Numbered from the stretch's first letter, positions 38,454-48,978 are shown. The stretch: 64,000 nt of DNA from Macrococcoides caseolyticum (GCF_021366795.1 NZ_JAHCPS010000002.1:292044-356043); one strand, 5' to 3'. A program made the numbers and translations. The notes: a model not told the origin generated them from the letters alone.

Positions 38454-39483
38454 CTGAATCATCCTTTCTATAAACGAGTAAAACATCGTCTTCGAAAGTC
38501 TTAACTGTAACAAGTTGGAGTGGTGTCATTGCTGACATTTTGGAAGGTTCATCAGTTGTTAGAAACTGATGTTTTGAGGATCCACCTAATAATTTCGGGG
38601 CAATGTATTGGTGTATTTCATCATAACAATGTGCAGATGCAAACAGACGTATCGTCTGCATTCCGCCTTCTATTATTAATCGATTAATTTTATGTAGATA
38701 TAATGCTTTTAAAATGGCTTCCGGTGTTAATTCAGGTAATACGATAACAAGAACATCTTCAATCGTTTGCTGGACATTGGTCACTACAATCAAGCGTGAT
38801 TTATCATAATCATTATTATCTTTGTCATTGATTTCAAATCGGCCATTCGAGATGACGACTTTACGAATCCATTTGTCCTTGTAATCTCGACTGTCCAGTG
38901 TAGGTTGATCATGTTTATATGTCCCGTAACCCACAAGTATTGCATCACAACTGTAGCGAACCTGATGCGCATGACGTCTTGATTCAGCATTCGTAATCCA
39001 CTGACTTACGTTTTGATCATCTGCTGTCTTACCATCCAGCGTAACACCCATCTTCAAAATGGTATATGGCATTTTGTGAAGCTTCGCGTTAAAGAATGGT
39101 TGATAATAGGCTTCAATTTCATGAACTTGACTATGCGCTACTTCAATCCCATTCGACTGCATCTCTTCAATTCCAGATTGCAGAGTCAAATCTCGTGCGG
39201 CAAAAACGACGCGCTTAATACCGCTTTCGATAATCTTCTTCGTACAAGGTGGTGTCTTACCATAATGGCTACATGGTTCAAGCGTACAATAGAGTGTTGC
39301 ACCAAATGCACGCTCACCTGCCATATTAATGGCATTCACTTCTGCATGTCCTTCACCTTCAATAAGATGCGCGCCAATGCCTACGATCTTGTTATCTTTT
39401 ACGATAATACAACCGACTGCAGGATTACTGCCAGTCTGTCCATCCGTCCATTTCACAAGTTCAAATGCTTTGTCTATATACAA
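38434..39483 (-). CDS. ribD: Riboflavin biosynthesis deaminase/reductase
   Basis: The ~349-residue bifunctional enzyme has an N-terminal deaminase with zinc motif HAEVNAINMAG and TLEPCSHYGKTPPC (about 47-85), and a reductase domain with KMGVTLDGKTADDQNVSQW. First gene of the riboflavin operon under the FMN riboswitch. The start is uncertain: TTG 39483 has AGGAG 9 nt upstream, whereas ATG 39492 directly abuts it. I prefer TTG. Confidence 0.93.
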   Translation of the reverse strand: MYIDKAFELVKWTDGQTGSNPAVGCIIVKDNKIVGIGAHLIEGEGHAEVNAINMAGERAFGATLYCTLEPCSHYGKTPPCTKKIIESGIKRVVFAARDLTLQSGIEEMQSNGIEVAHSQVHEIEAYYQPFFNAKLHKMPYTILKMGVTLDGKTADDQNVSQWITNAESRRHAHQVRYSCDAILVGYGTYKHDQPTLDSRDYKDKWIRKVVISNGRFEINDKDNNDYDKSRLIVVTNVQQTIEDVLVIVLPELTPEAILKALYLHKINRLIIEGGMQTIRLFASAHCYDEIHQYIAPKLLGGSSKHQFLTTDEPSKMSAMTPLQLVTVKTFEDDVLLVYRKDDSDVHRHH

Positions 39484-39500
39484 CTTATTCATCTCCTATA

Positions 39501-39532
39501 AAAAAAACGTCCCGGGAATTCCCAGGACGTTG
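39501..39532 (-). terminator. Riboswitch terminator before ribD
   Basis: AACGTCC (39506-39512) and GGACGTT (39525-39531), with an inner CGGGAATTCCC-like extension, form a GC-rich hairpin followed on the minus strand by eight Ts, just before ribD. It is the expression platform of the FMN riboswitch. Confidence 0.85.
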
Positions 39533-39618
39533 ATTATTTTTAGGTTCAATAAATAAGACCAGATTGATGGTTTCTGCTGAAAATAGGCATCAACAAATAA
39601 ACCATTAAAATGGCGTCT

Positions 39619-39745
39619 TATTCTTTCTCCCATCCAGACTATACTGTCGGTTTCTGAGTTTCACAGAATCAGCATCAAATTTACATTATCAGCTCACGGA
39701 CTATCACCGCCGGTTGGGAATTTCACCCTGCCCCGAAAGAATAAT
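39619..39745 (-). promoter_or_regulatory. FMN riboswitch (RFN element)
   Basis: The minus strand carries all the hallmark parts of the RFN element: CTTTCGGGGCAGGGTGAAAT, TCCCAACCGGCGGTGATAGT, CCGTGAGC, and the closing ACTATAGTCTGGATGGGAGAAAG-type segment (seen here as GTATAGTCTGGATGGGAG). FMN binding should favour the downstream terminator and shut off ribDEBAH. The remaining bases of the 39493-39872 gap are the expression platform and a spacer to hutI. Confidence 0.97.
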
Positions 39746-39872
39746 ATTCACTTGTATGTCAATTAAGACATCTTCATCATAGCGAATATAAATAAAAAAA
39801 TCAACGCAAAGTATTTTAACGATTTAAAAAATAAACCCATCACTGAATGTGTATGGGTTTATGAACTATATT

Positions 39873-41105
39873 TTATTTTAATATGAACTGATTATCCACA
39901 ATCACTTTACCTTTATGAATGACCTTCTCAGCATGGTTTACACCGTAATGATACGGTACATATTCATGGTTCAAAGCACGCCAAACCACTAAGTTTGCCT
40001 CATCCCCAGCTTCAAGTGTACCAGCATCTAATCCAATCGCTTTAGCTGCATTGACTGTCACTGCATTCCAGATTTCTTTTGGTGAAAGCTTTAACTTAAG
40101 TGCTGCAATGCTCATCACCATCTGCAAATTACTTGTTACACAACTACCTGGATTATAATCTGTTGCAATTGCAATCGCACCATTGTTCTCTATCATACCG
40201 CGAGCATCTGCATATTCATTTTTATCCAGATAGAACGTTGTCCCTGGTAGTAGTACTGCAACTGTATTGCTCTCTCTTAACATCGCTTTACCTTTATTAC
40301 TTGCAGCGACTAAATGATCTGCACTAATAGCTTCTTCTTCAATTGCAAGTTCTAATCCACCTAAAGGATCAATTTCATCCGCATGAATCTTAACAGGTAA
40401 ACCCACTGCTTTTGCTGCCTGCATATATTTACGTGATTGTTCAATGGTGAATACACCCGTTTCACAGAAAATATCAGCAAAGTCTGCAAGCTCTTTTACG
40501 TATTCCAAGTCGTTGATACATTCTTCGATAAACGCTTCACTATCTGTATCTTTCGGTACCGCATGTGGCCCAAGATACGTGTGTTTCATATTAATACCGT
40601 ATTTTTCTTCAAGACGTTTTGATACGCGTAATTGTTTTAATTCATGTTCAAGACTTAGACCATAACCGCTTTTACTCTCAACACTAAGCACCCCATGATG
40701 CATCATGCGCAGTAACTCATGCTCTGCTTTTTCAAATAGTTCATCTTCTGATGCAACACGTGTCGCTTGCACTGTTGAATGAATGCCGCCACCTTGCTCT
40801 AAAATCTCAAGATAAGAAACACCTTGTCGCTTTAAGCTCATTTCATGTTCACGAGAACCACCATGTACTAAATGTGTGTGCGCATCTACTAGAGCTGGAG
40901 AAACCGTTTTATTCGTTCCGTCGATTGTTTCCTGGGCTGAATATTCTTCTGTGAATTCACCCACATATACAATTTTTCCGTCGTTAATCACGACTGTACC
41001 GTTTTTTACGATCTTCAGTTCTCCAAATTCTGCGCCTTTTAGTGGTGTAGCTGATTTCTTGGGTAAAATAAGCTCGCTAATGTTTTGAATGATTAAATCG
41101 TTCAT
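39873..41105 (-). CDS. hutI: Imidazolonepropionase
   Basis: This ~410-residue amidohydrolase opens the imidazolone ring in histidine breakdown. Metal ligands appear in [31 protein letters not shown] and ATDYNPGSC, with [10 protein letters not shown] between. ATG 41105 (MNDLIIQN) has AAGGA 8 nt upstream; the ATG at 41114 is too near it. It lies 30 bases downstream of hutU. Confidence 0.95.
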   Translation of the reverse strand: MNDLIIQNISELILPKKSATPLKGAEFGELKIVKNGTVVINDGKIVYVGEFTEEYSAQETIDGTNKTVSPALVDAHTHLVHGGSREHEMSLKRQGVSYLEILEQGGGIHSTVQATRVASEDELFEKAEHELLRMMHHGVLSVESKSGYGLSLEHELKQLRVSKRLEEKYGINMKHTYLGPHAVPKDTDSEAFIEECINDLEYVKELADFADIFCETGVFTIEQSRKYMQAAKAVGLPVKIHADEIDPLGGLELAIEEEAISADHLVAASNKGKAMLRESNTVAVLLPGTTFYLDKNEYADARGMIENNGAIAIATDYNPGSCVTSNLQMVMSIAALKLKLSPKEIWNAVTVNAAKAIGLDAGTLEAGDEANLVVWRALNHEYVPYHYGVNHAEKVIHKGKVIVDNQFILK

Positions 41106-41135
41106 TGACTCCATCCTTTCGCTTAAGATTATTTT

Positions 41136-42779
41136 TTATAGCATCGGAATATTGATACCTTTTTCTTTTGCTACGTTCACCGCAATATCATATCCAGCAT
41201 CGGCATGTCTTACAACACCCATACCAGGATCAGTCGTTAACACACGTTTTAGACGTTCTTCTGCATTCTTCGTGCCATCTGCTACAACAACCATACCCGC
41301 ATGTAAGGAGTAACCCATTCCAACGCCTCCACCATGATGGAATGAAATCCATGAGCCGCCTGCTGCAGTATTGATTAATGCATTTAATACAGCCCAGTCA
41401 CCGACTGCATCACTACCGTCCTGCATGCTTTCTGTTTCACGGTTTGGACTCGCAACAGAACCTGCATCCAGATGGTCGCGTCCAATAACGATGGGTGCTG
41501 AGATTTCTCCTGCTTCTACAAGTTTATTTAATGCTAATCCCATTTTAGCGCGTTCGCCATATCCCAGCCAAGCGATACGAGAAGGTAAGCCCTGGAATGC
41601 AATCTTTTCACTTGCTAAGTCTAACCAGCGCATCAATTTCTTATTATCCGGGAATAATTTACGCATTTCTTCATCCGCGCGTTCAATATCTTTAGGATCA
41701 CCACTTAACGCTGCGAATCGGAAAGGTCCTTTACCTTCACAGAATAAAGGTCTGATGTAAGCTGGAACAAAGCCTGGGAAACTAAATGCATCTTTAACCC
41801 CTTCATCAAACGCAACTTGACGAATATTATTACCATAATCAAATGCAATCGCACCACGTTTTTTGTATTCCAGCATATATTCAACATGTTTCGCCATTGA
41901 CTTCTTCGCTAAACGTACAATTTCATCTGGATTTTCTTTACGAAGTTTAATTGTTTCCTCTAAAGAATATTCAACTGGCACGTATCCATTTAACGGATCA
42001 TGCGCTGATGTTTGATCTGTTACAATATCAACCTTGAAATCTTTTTCAAGTAACACTTTATACACATCGACTGCATTCCCGACTAAACCAATTGATAAAG
42101 CTTCTTTCTTCTCTTTCGCTTCATTTGCTAAACGAATCGCTTCATCAATATCGTATGTCTTGACGTCACAATAGCGTGTTTCAATACGCTTATCGATGCG
42201 TGATTCATCTACATCAATACCAATGACAACTCCACCATTCATCGTTACAGCTAAAGGTTGTGCACCTCCCATCCCCCCAAGACCGGCAGTTAATGTAATC
42301 GTACCCGCTAAATCACCACCAAAATGTTGATTCGCAAGCTCACCAAACGTTTCATAAGTCCCTTGAACAATCCCTTGAGAACCAATATAAATCCAGCTAC
42401 CCGCAGTCATTTGACCGTACATCATTAAACCTTTTTTATCTAATGCGTTGAAGTGCTCCCAGTTCGCCCATTTCGGAACTAAAACAGAGTTTGATAATAG
42501 TACACGTGGCGCCTGGTCATGCGTTTTAAATACTGCAACAGGCTTACCTGATTGAACAAGTAATGTTTCATCCTTCTCTAAATTACGTAAGCTATCAACA
42601 ATCGCATCGAAACTCTCCCAGTTACGTGCTGCTTTACCGATTCCACCGTAAACCACTAAGTCTTCAGGGTGCTCAGCAACCTCAGGATCTAAATTATTAT
42701 AAAGCATTCGCAATACCGCTTCCTGCTCCCAGCCTTTACATTCAATCTCTAAACCTTTTTTTGCTCTAATGTTTCTCAT
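41136..42779 (-). CDS. hutU: Urocanate hydratase
   Basis: This 547-residue NAD-dependent enzyme converts urocanate to imidazolonepropionate. Recognisable parts are [58 protein letters not shown] and [17 protein letters not shown] 42779 (MRNIRAKKG) follows GGAGGATGCGTCG. First gene of hutUI, divergent from hutR. Confidence 0.96.
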   Translation of the reverse strand: MRNIRAKKGLEIECKGWEQEAVLRMLYNNLDPEVAEHPEDLVVYGGIGKAARNWESFDAIVDSLRNLEKDETLLVQSGKPVAVFKTHDQAPRVLLSNSVLVPKWANWEHFNALDKKGLMMYGQMTAGSWIYIGSQGIVQGTYETFGELANQHFGGDLAGTITLTAGLGGMGGAQPLAVTMNGGVVIGIDVDESRIDKRIETRYCDVKTYDIDEAIRLANEAKEKKEALSIGLVGNAVDVYKVLLEKDFKVDIVTDQTSAHDPLNGYVPVEYSLEETIKLRKENPDEIVRLAKKSMAKHVEYMLEYKKRGAIAFDYGNNIRQVAFDEGVKDAFSFPGFVPAYIRPLFCEGKGPFRFAALSGDPKDIERADEEMRKLFPDNKKLMRWLDLASEKIAFQGLPSRIAWLGYGERAKMGLALNKLVEAGEISAPIVIGRDHLDAGSVASPNRETESMQDGSDAVGDWAVLNALINTAAGGSWISFHHGGGVGMGYSLHAGMVVVADGTKNAEERLKRVLTTDPGMGVVRHADAGYDIAVNVAKEKGINIPML

Positions 42780-42796
42780 CGACGCATCCTCCAATC

Positions 42797-42901
42797 ATTA
42801 AACGTTTAATTCATAGAATTTTCTGAATACAATTTTATTATAATTTGTTATCATATAGTTATCTAATATCAATAAACTATTTATTAATAGCTTTAAACTA
42901 T
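42797..42901. promoter_or_regulatory. hutU-hutR control region with palindromes
   Basis: Three symmetrical sites lie between the divergent genes. ATTAAACGTTTAAT (42797-42810) is a perfect 14-bp palindrome near the hutU start. ATAGTT-N14-AACTAT spans 42855-42880. ATAG-N7-CTAT spans 42887-42901 next to the hutR ribosome site. The latter two have the spaced dyad symmetry of LysR-family sites, so HutR binding is a reasonable inference; the first resembles a degenerate cre. None is tested. Confidence 0.55.
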
Positions 42902-42918
42902 AAATGGAGGGCTATCTA

Positions 42919-43806
42919 TTGAAAATACTGCATTTTGAATACTATATTGCTGTTGTAGAATATAAAAGTTTCACAAAAGCGAGTGCTTATTTACATATCA
43001 GTCAACCTTCACTTACTGCTGCAATTAAAAAACTCGAAAATGAACTCGGCTACCAGTTACTCATGAGAAGTACGAAGGATGTAAAAATTACGGAACGAGG
43101 TATTCTGTTCTATCAGTATGCAAAAGAGATTGTACATAAATATCATCAGACAGTTGAACAAATGTATGATTTAAACTACAGTAATAACCCCAAAATAAAA
43201 ATAGGCATTTTAGAGTCAACAAGTAAATGGGTAAGTACTGTTGTTAGTCAACACAGTAATATGTATGAAGGACAGCATTACATGATTAAAGAGATATTAA
43301 GTACGGATGAGATTGCAAGCGCAATTACGCGTTACGATGTCCATGTCGCTTTATCTAATGAACAGTTGAATCATAATGATGTGATATCCGTTCCTATTTA
43401 TAGTGAGGATTATATCCTTACAGCCCCAATCGATACATTTCCTGATATTAAGTCGATTCAACTTAAGGGTTTACCATTGATTTTACCGAATGATACGTTT
43501 CAGGTCCGCAAGCATTTAAATGATTATTTTATGCGTCATGAAATCCGTCCTCAAATCGTGCTCGAAGTCGATCGTTTTGAAACAGCCCTTAACTATGTTC
43601 ATGCGGGGATGGGATACGCTGTTATCCCTAAAATTTATTATCAGTCCAACAATGCATCCCACCTTAGTGCCATTGCCATTCATCCGAATATCAGCAGAAC
43701 GATATATATCAATTACCACAAAAAAAGAAAGCACTCTGACCGAGTACTTTCTCTAATTGATGCATTTATTCAATATTGGGATTTCGATGGACAGTATGAA
43801 ACATGA
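42919..43806 (+). CDS. hutR: LysR-family regulator of histidine utilisation
   Basis: The ~295-residue protein has an N-terminal winged helix (MKILHFEYYIAVVEYKSFTKA then LHISQPSLTAAIKKLENELGY) and an effector-binding domain. I start it at TTG 42919 because GGAGG lies 8 nt upstream and staphylococcal homologues begin MKI; ATG 42904 lies before that site. It probably activates hutUI and hutG. Its 3' end overlaps the convergent hutG by 41 bases and contains the hutG terminator. Confidence 0.88.
   Translation: MKILHFEYYIAVVEYKSFTKASAYLHISQPSLTAAIKKLENELGYQLLMRSTKDVKITERGILFYQYAKEIVHKYHQTVEQMYDLNYSNNPKIKIGILESTSKWVSTVVSQHSNMYEGQHYMIKEILSTDEIASAITRYDVHVALSNEQLNHNDVISVPIYSEDYILTAPIDTFPDIKSIQLKGLPLILPNDTFQVRKHLNDYFMRHEIRPQIVLEVDRFETALNYVHAGMGYAVIPKIYYQSNNASHLSAIAIHPNISRTIYINYHKKRKHSDRVLSLIDAFIQYWDFDGQYET
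43722..43752 (-). terminator. hutG terminator lying within hutR
   Basis: GAAAGCACTC (43727-43736) pairs with GAGTACTTTC (43742-43751) with one mismatch. On the minus strand the hairpin is followed by TTTTTTTG. It starts 15 bases after the hutG stop, inside hutR coding sequence. Confidence 0.75.
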
Positions 43807-44701
43807 TATGTGCAACAAGTTTAGCAGTTCTGTCATCGATATCGTATTCTGGATTCATTTCAGCAATACTGAAATGTTTTGTCTTATTAAAAGAGAGTAC
43901 GTTTCTGATGAGACGCTCAACCTGCTGAGGCGTGAGTCCGAAACTACACGGTGCACTGACGCCTGGGGCATAACTACTATCAATCACGTCTAAGCATAAA
44001 GTCAACATAATGACATCATATTGATCGATAAACGTCTTAATCACTTCATTGGTAGTGACATCGTCTACCTCTTCAGCAAGCACATAGTGTACACCATATT
44101 GATTTGCGATGTTAAATAGATGCTGTGTATTACCTGTTTCCTGAATCCCGAGCACCAGATACCCAGCATCTTTATCCTCATCAAGGATCTGCTTAAATCC
44201 TGTGCCACTGGTCGCATGCTTTGCGTCACGTAAATCAAAGTGTGCATCGATGTTAATCACACCGACTTTGGCATCAGGATAAATACGCTTTAAGCCTTTG
44301 TAGTGTGCATATGATATATCATGCCCACCCCCTATCAGGAAATGAAATTTAGCGGCATTATTTGTTTGTGCCATTAAATCTGCATATTCCAGCTGGACAT
44401 GTTCAACTGTATCTTCATCCGTTGTAACATTACCGAAATCAGCGATTGATATATCATGCTTCAGTGGTAAATTGGCAAACTTCTTTCGTATAGCATTTGG
44501 ACCGTCTACTGCACCTCTTCGGCCTTGATTCAGATAAACACCTTGATCGACAGCATAACCGATTATACCGACATCATGTTCTTCCATTTTATCTTTGTAA
44601 GCATCTATTATAGACACTACTTGAAAGTTTCTGAAATGCGCACGTAATTTAGTATCGTCTATTCTACCTTTCCAGCACGCTTCATCCCCTTTGTTATACA
44701 T
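43766..44701 (-). CDS. hutG: Formimidoylglutamase
   Basis: The 311-residue arginase-fold enzyme cleaves formiminoglutamate to glutamate and formamide. Manganese ligands lie in IGGGHDISYAHYKG, VINIDAHFDLRDAKHATSG and LCLDVIDSSYAPGVSAPC. ATG 44701 (MYNKGDEACWKG) follows GGAGGGATAGTG; a longer frame would run into the flavoprotein gene. It is coupled to that gene (2 bases between). Confidence 0.94.
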   Translation of the reverse strand: MYNKGDEACWKGRIDDTKLRAHFRNFQVVSIIDAYKDKMEEHDVGIIGYAVDQGVYLNQGRRGAVDGPNAIRKKFANLPLKHDISIADFGNVTTDEDTVEHVQLEYADLMAQTNNAAKFHFLIGGGHDISYAHYKGLKRIYPDAKVGVINIDAHFDLRDAKHATSGTGFKQILDEDKDAGYLVLGIQETGNTQHLFNIANQYGVHYVLAEEVDDVTTNEVIKTFIDQYDVIMLTLCLDVIDSSYAPGVSAPCSFGLTPQQVERLIRNVLSFNKTKHFSIAEMNPEYDIDDRTAKLVAHIMFHTVHRNPNIE

Positions 44702-44703
44702 CA

Positions 44704-46161
44704 CTATCCCTCCAATAAAGTTTGTTTGAAACAATCAACCGTTCGCTTAGCTTCTAAAGCTAATTCAACAATACCGTTATTCATGTAATTGACACCACCA
44801 CATTTTTGACCTAACAAGTAGAAATGCTCAAGCTTTCCTGTTGCGCCAATGACCTCATTATGAATCGGCGTTACATAGAATCCACCGTCAGGATGCGCGA
44901 TAAGTAAATCCTGATTCACCAGATTTTCAATTAAAGGATTAGGTTCTATCGCATCTTTGAAATGCTTTGCCGGACCTGTTGCGTTAATCACATAGTGTAC
45001 ACGAATTTCCTTATCTTTCGTATGAATTCTAAATTTATTATATTTATATTCAATCTGTTCAATACCACTTAATATTTCCAGTCGGTTATTGTTCATTAAT
45101 TCAACAACTTGCATCGCCGTTGCTTCAGGCATCGGGTTTGCATACGCTTCTATATAATGCGCATAGTTTTGAAGATAGTCTTGTTTATCTGACCTTGTCA
45201 TAAATGGCCAGATGAAAGCCCCCATTTGTGTTAGATTATATACAAAAGATTGCAAGTATCCAACCTCAACTGGATGTCCTAAATCAAAGGTAATGGCTTT
45301 TAGTGGGTTGACGCGGCTGATATGAAATAATTGTTCTATATTAATTTCATGATGCGCTGCCTCTTTATAAAATAATTCAATTAATGATTCTAGTGGCAGG
45401 AATCCATTGTTTTTCGCTTTCAGTTTTTCAAGTTTTGTCTGCGTCATATATTTAAATTTAATTTCAGCCATTTCACCACGGACGGATTGCACCTTGCCGT
45501 CGCGACTCACTAGATAAAGCTTTGTGTTTAATTCAGGTGTTAGATAACGAACAACATCTACAGCGGATAAACCCGTTCCAATTACAGCATAATCTTTATT
45601 TTCTTCTATTTGAATGCGATGAAGTGGATAAGGCCATTTAAAGTAATTTTCAATGCCTACTAGCTGATAGGGATCCATCGGTCCAAATTGACCTGGCGAT
45701 AAGAATACAGCATCCACAGTAAACGATTCATCCTGCGTAGATATAAGATAACCATTGTCTATTTTCTCTATATTTCTGACATGATTCCTGATGATCGTCA
45801 CATTTTTCTTCTTCGTATATTTCTCAAAATGCGCTGTCATATATTTACCAAATAACTGTCTTGAGTAATATTGATTACCCGATTTATTTTCTTTTTCTTC
45901 AAGGTGTATATCCAGTTTAATATTCGTTTCATTCTTTTCTATCCATTTCACGAAATCGCCTGGTTTATTTGGTTTCATACTGATTAAATTTCCTGGATAG
46001 TTCATCAGTAACTCCGGATCATCATATTGAAATGCACGACCATTTCCTAAGTACAACTGATCATCAAAGCAAAGAATATCCGCTGCTATATTCTTCTCTT
46101 TAGATAAATATTTCAGTACATTAACGCCTGCTACCCCTGTCCCGATAACTGCAATTTTCAT
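44704..46161 (-). CDS. FAD/NAD(P)-binding protein coupled to hutG
   Basis: The ~485-residue protein begins with the dinucleotide fold MKIAVIGTGVAGVNVLKYLS and a second nucleotide site IGTGLSAVDVVRYLTP near residue 200, as in PF13454 flavoproteins related to N-hydroxylating monooxygenases. VINATGPAKHFKDAI near the end is typical of this group. The substrate is unknown. ATG 46161 follows AAAAGGAGGAACTTTTT. Coupling to hutG suggests a link to histidine or amino-acid metabolism, but this is inference. Confidence 0.8.
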   Translation of the reverse strand: MKIAVIGTGVAGVNVLKYLSKEKNIAADILCFDDQLYLGNGRAFQYDDPELLMNYPGNLISMKPNKPGDFVKWIEKNETNIKLDIHLEEKENKSGNQYYSRQLFGKYMTAHFEKYTKKKNVTIIRNHVRNIEKIDNGYLISTQDESFTVDAVFLSPGQFGPMDPYQLVGIENYFKWPYPLHRIQIEENKDYAVIGTGLSAVDVVRYLTPELNTKLYLVSRDGKVQSVRGEMAEIKFKYMTQTKLEKLKAKNNGFLPLESLIELFYKEAAHHEINIEQLFHISRVNPLKAITFDLGHPVEVGYLQSFVYNLTQMGAFIWPFMTRSDKQDYLQNYAHYIEAYANPMPEATAMQVVELMNNNRLEILSGIEQIEYKYNKFRIHTKDKEIRVHYVINATGPAKHFKDAIEPNPLIENLVNQDLLIAHPDGGFYVTPIHNEVIGATGKLEHFYLLGQKCGGVNYMNNGIVELALEAKRTVDCFKQTLLEG

Positions 46162-46280
46162 AAAAAGTTCCTCCTTTTGTATATATATTATCAAAAAATA
46201 GGGTAAAGAAACTTAAAGTGCGGGATTTTAGATAAATAAATAAATTTATCTTGTGCTAAAAATTATGTAGAGGTGACAAC

Positions 46281-47411
46281 ATGTTAGAAATTAAAAATGT
46301 CTCAAAAGTGTATAGAGGCGGAAAAAAAGCAGTCAACAATTTGGACATGACTATTGAAAAGGGAGAGTTTATTGCATTCATCGGAACAAGTGGATCCGGT
46401 AAAACAACTGCCATGCGCATGATTAATCGCATGATTGAACCAACGAGTGGTACGATAACATTGAATGGCAAAAATATTAAAGACTTAAATCCCGTTCAAT
46501 TAAGAAGAAGCATCGGCTATGTGATACAGCAAATTGGATTACTTCCTCATATGACAATTCGAGAAAACATCACACTCGTACCAAAACTTTTGAAATGGTC
46601 AGAAGAAGATAAGAATCGTAAAGCAGAAGAATTGATACAACTCGTCGACCTTCCTGTCTCTTACCTTGATATGTACCCTTCTCAACTCTCAGGCGGGCAA
46701 CAGCAACGTATCGGTGTTATACGAGCGCTTGCAGCTGATCAGGAAATTATCTTGATGGATGAACCATTCGGCGCACTCGATCCCATTACACGAGATACAT
46801 TACAGGATTTAGTTAAAGCCTTACAAGTAAAATTTAATAAAACATTTATCATGGTAACTCATGATATGGACGAAGCAATTAAACTTGCGGATAGAATTGT
46901 TATAATGAGCCACGGTGAAGTTATTCAAATCGATACGCCAAATAATATACTACGCCATCCAGCAAATGATTTCGTCAAAGACTTTATTGGAGAAAATCGA
47001 TTAATTCAAACGACACCAAATATTAAAACTGTTGATCAGGCGATGCATAAACCGATCTCAATCACACCAGATAAATCAATAGGAGAAGCTATCAACCTTA
47101 TGCGTGCCTCTCGAGTCGACACCCTCTTTGTCGTGGATGCTCAAAATGTACTTGTAGGATACGTTGATATAGAGGATTTATCTGAAGCACATAAGAAGCA
47201 TTTAAGCCTCTCACGCATTATGAACCATAAAGTTTATTATGTGCGCTCAGGTGTTTATTTACAAGATACAGTACGTACAATCTTAAAACGTAACATACGC
47301 GTTATCCCGGTATTAGATAAACAAGATAAATTACTTGGTGTTATTACACGTGCCAACTTAGTTGATATTGTATACGATACCATTTGGGGTGACGAGGAAG
47401 AGGAGGCATAA
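46281..47411 (+). CDS. opuCA: Compatible-solute (OpuC) ABC transporter ATPase
   Basis: The 376-residue protein has an ATPase domain ([50 protein letters not shown]) and two C-terminal CBS domains (about 255-370) that sense ionic strength in this family. It powers uptake of carnitine, choline or glycine betaine under osmotic stress. ATG follows GTAGAGGTGACAAC. First of four tightly packed genes. Confidence 0.95.
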   Translation: MLEIKNVSKVYRGGKKAVNNLDMTIEKGEFIAFIGTSGSGKTTAMRMINRMIEPTSGTITLNGKNIKDLNPVQLRRSIGYVIQQIGLLPHMTIRENITLVPKLLKWSEEDKNRKAEELIQLVDLPVSYLDMYPSQLSGGQQQRIGVIRALAADQEIILMDEPFGALDPITRDTLQDLVKALQVKFNKTFIMVTHDMDEAIKLADRIVIMSHGEVIQIDTPNNILRHPANDFVKDFIGENRLIQTTPNIKTVDQAMHKPISITPDKSIGEAINLMRASRVDTLFVVDAQNVLVGYVDIEDLSEAHKKHLSLSRIMNHKVYYVRSGVYLQDTVRTILKRNIRVIPVLDKQDKLLGVITRANLVDIVYDTIWGDEEEEA

Positions 47412-47413
47412 TA

Positions 47414-48058
47414 ATGATTGAATTCTTAAAACAAAATCAAGCCGAACTCTTTACAAAGACTTTAGAACATATCTCAATTTCGTTATTAAGTTTACTTGCA
47501 GCCGTCATCGTAGCCGTACCACTAGGTATATTGCTTACGAAATCAGATAAACTTGCGAAAGTCGTGCTATCTATTACAAGTGTACTGCAAACCGTACCGT
47601 CACTTGCAATACTAGCGATGATGATACCATTCTTTGGCATTGGGACAGTACCTGCTGTTATCGCATTATTTCTTTATGTTCTACTCCCTATATTAAATAA
47701 CACTTATTTAGGTATACAATCTGTTAAGAAAGATGCGAAAGAAGCAGGACGTGCGATGGGGATGACGCAAAATCAAATTCTGCGCATGGTTGAATTACCC
47801 CTTGCAGTACCTGTTATTATGAGTGGGATTAGACTATCTGCCGTATACGCAATCAGCTGGGCAACACTCGCATCTTACATTGGGGCTGGTGGCCTAGGTG
47901 ATTTCATCTTTAACGGACTGAATTTATTTCAGCCTAATCTGATTATTGCAGGGGCAATCCTAGTAACCTTGTTAGCATTAATCACGGATTTCTTATTATC
48001 ATTAGTAGAACATTACACAACCCCAAAAGGTTTAAAAGTCACGAAGGGGGATTTATAA
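47414..48058 (+). CDS. opuCB: OpuC permease subunit B
   Basis: The 214-residue membrane permease has about five to six hydrophobic segments and an EAA loop (KDAKEAGRAMGMTQNQIL) that contacts the ATPase. It pairs with OpuCD. Spaced 2 bases from opuCA. Confidence 0.94.
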   Translation: MIEFLKQNQAELFTKTLEHISISLLSLLAAVIVAVPLGILLTKSDKLAKVVLSITSVLQTVPSLAILAMMIPFFGIGTVPAVIALFLYVLLPILNNTYLGIQSVKKDAKEAGRAMGMTQNQILRMVELPLAVPVIMSGIRLSAVYAISWATLASYIGAGGLGDFIFNGLNLFQPNLIIAGAILVTLLALITDFLLSLVEHYTTPKGLKVTKGDL

Positions 48059-48059
48059 T

Positions 48060-48977
48060 ATGTCATCTCAAATCAAAAAATTTGGTCTGCTTTTATTAGC
48101 TGTCATACTCACAATTACACTTGCATCTTGTTCTAATAAAAATGACACAAATACTGTAAAAATCGCATCAGTTTATACAACTGAGAGTCAAATCCTCGCG
48201 CATATGATTAAAATTCTCGTTGAAAAAGATACCGACTTACCTGTAGAAATCATTAATAATCTCGGTTCAGGTACAGTTGTTCATCAAGCAATGGTACGTG
48301 GAGATGCCAATGTTTCTAGTGCACGTTACACTGGTACAGACTTAACCGGTGCATTAGGTAAAGCGCCTATTACAGATCCTAAGAAGGCGCGTGACGTTGT
48401 GACACAAGCATTCGAAAAAGACTTTGATCAGCACTATTTTGATTCATACGGCTTTGAAAATACGTATGCCTTTATGGTCACTAAAGAAACTGCGAAGAAA
48501 TACAATCTAAAAACAGTCAGTGACCTAAAAAAAGTTGCTTCAAAACTGAAAGCCGGTGTCGATTCATCGTGGATGAAGCGTAAAGGTGATGGATACGAAG
48601 CCTTTAAGAAAAAGTATGGCTTTGACTTTAAAGATACGAAACCTATGCAAATTGGACTTGTTTATGAAGCCGTTAATGCGAATAAAATGGATGTTGTGTT
48701 AGGTTATACAACAGATGGACGTATTCAAAGTTACGACCTCCAAATTTTAGAAGATGATTTACATTTCTTCCCACCTTATGATGCTAATCCAGTAGCAACA
48801 AATGCGCTTTTAAAGAAAAATCCTGAATTGAAATCAATTCTTGATTCAATGAAAAACAAAATCTCAACTGAAGAGATGCAGAAATTAAACTATGAAGTAG
48901 ACAACAATTTAAAAGAACCTGCTGTTGTTGCAGAAGAATATTTAAAAAAACATAACTATTTTGAAGGAGGTAAATAA
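48060..48977 (+). CDS. opuCC: OpuC substrate-binding lipoprotein
   Basis: The 305-residue protein has a lipobox LASC in its signal (LLLAVILTITLASCSNKND). It has the OpuAC-type fold with conserved GVDSSWMKRKGDGYEAFKKK and LGYTTDGRIQSYDLQILED. It binds quaternary amines outside the membrane. It starts 1 base after opuCB. Confidence 0.94.
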   Translation: MSSQIKKFGLLLLAVILTITLASCSNKNDTNTVKIASVYTTESQILAHMIKILVEKDTDLPVEIINNLGSGTVVHQAMVRGDANVSSARYTGTDLTGALGKAPITDPKKARDVVTQAFEKDFDQHYFDSYGFENTYAFMVTKETAKKYNLKTVSDLKKVASKLKAGVDSSWMKRKGDGYEAFKKKYGFDFKDTKPMQIGLVYEAVNANKMDVVLGYTTDGRIQSYDLQILEDDLHFFPPYDANPVATNALLKKNPELKSILDSMKNKISTEEMQKLNYEVDNNLKEPAVVAEEYLKKHNYFEGGK

Positions 48978-48978
48978 G

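Noticed and set aside
41371..41760. 129-codon plus-strand frame opposite hutU
   Set aside because: Shadow of the conserved hutU codon pattern.
46162..46280. Sigma-B promoter before opuCA (GGGTAA near 46201)
   Set aside because: No GTTT-type -35 box lies 12-15 bases upstream.
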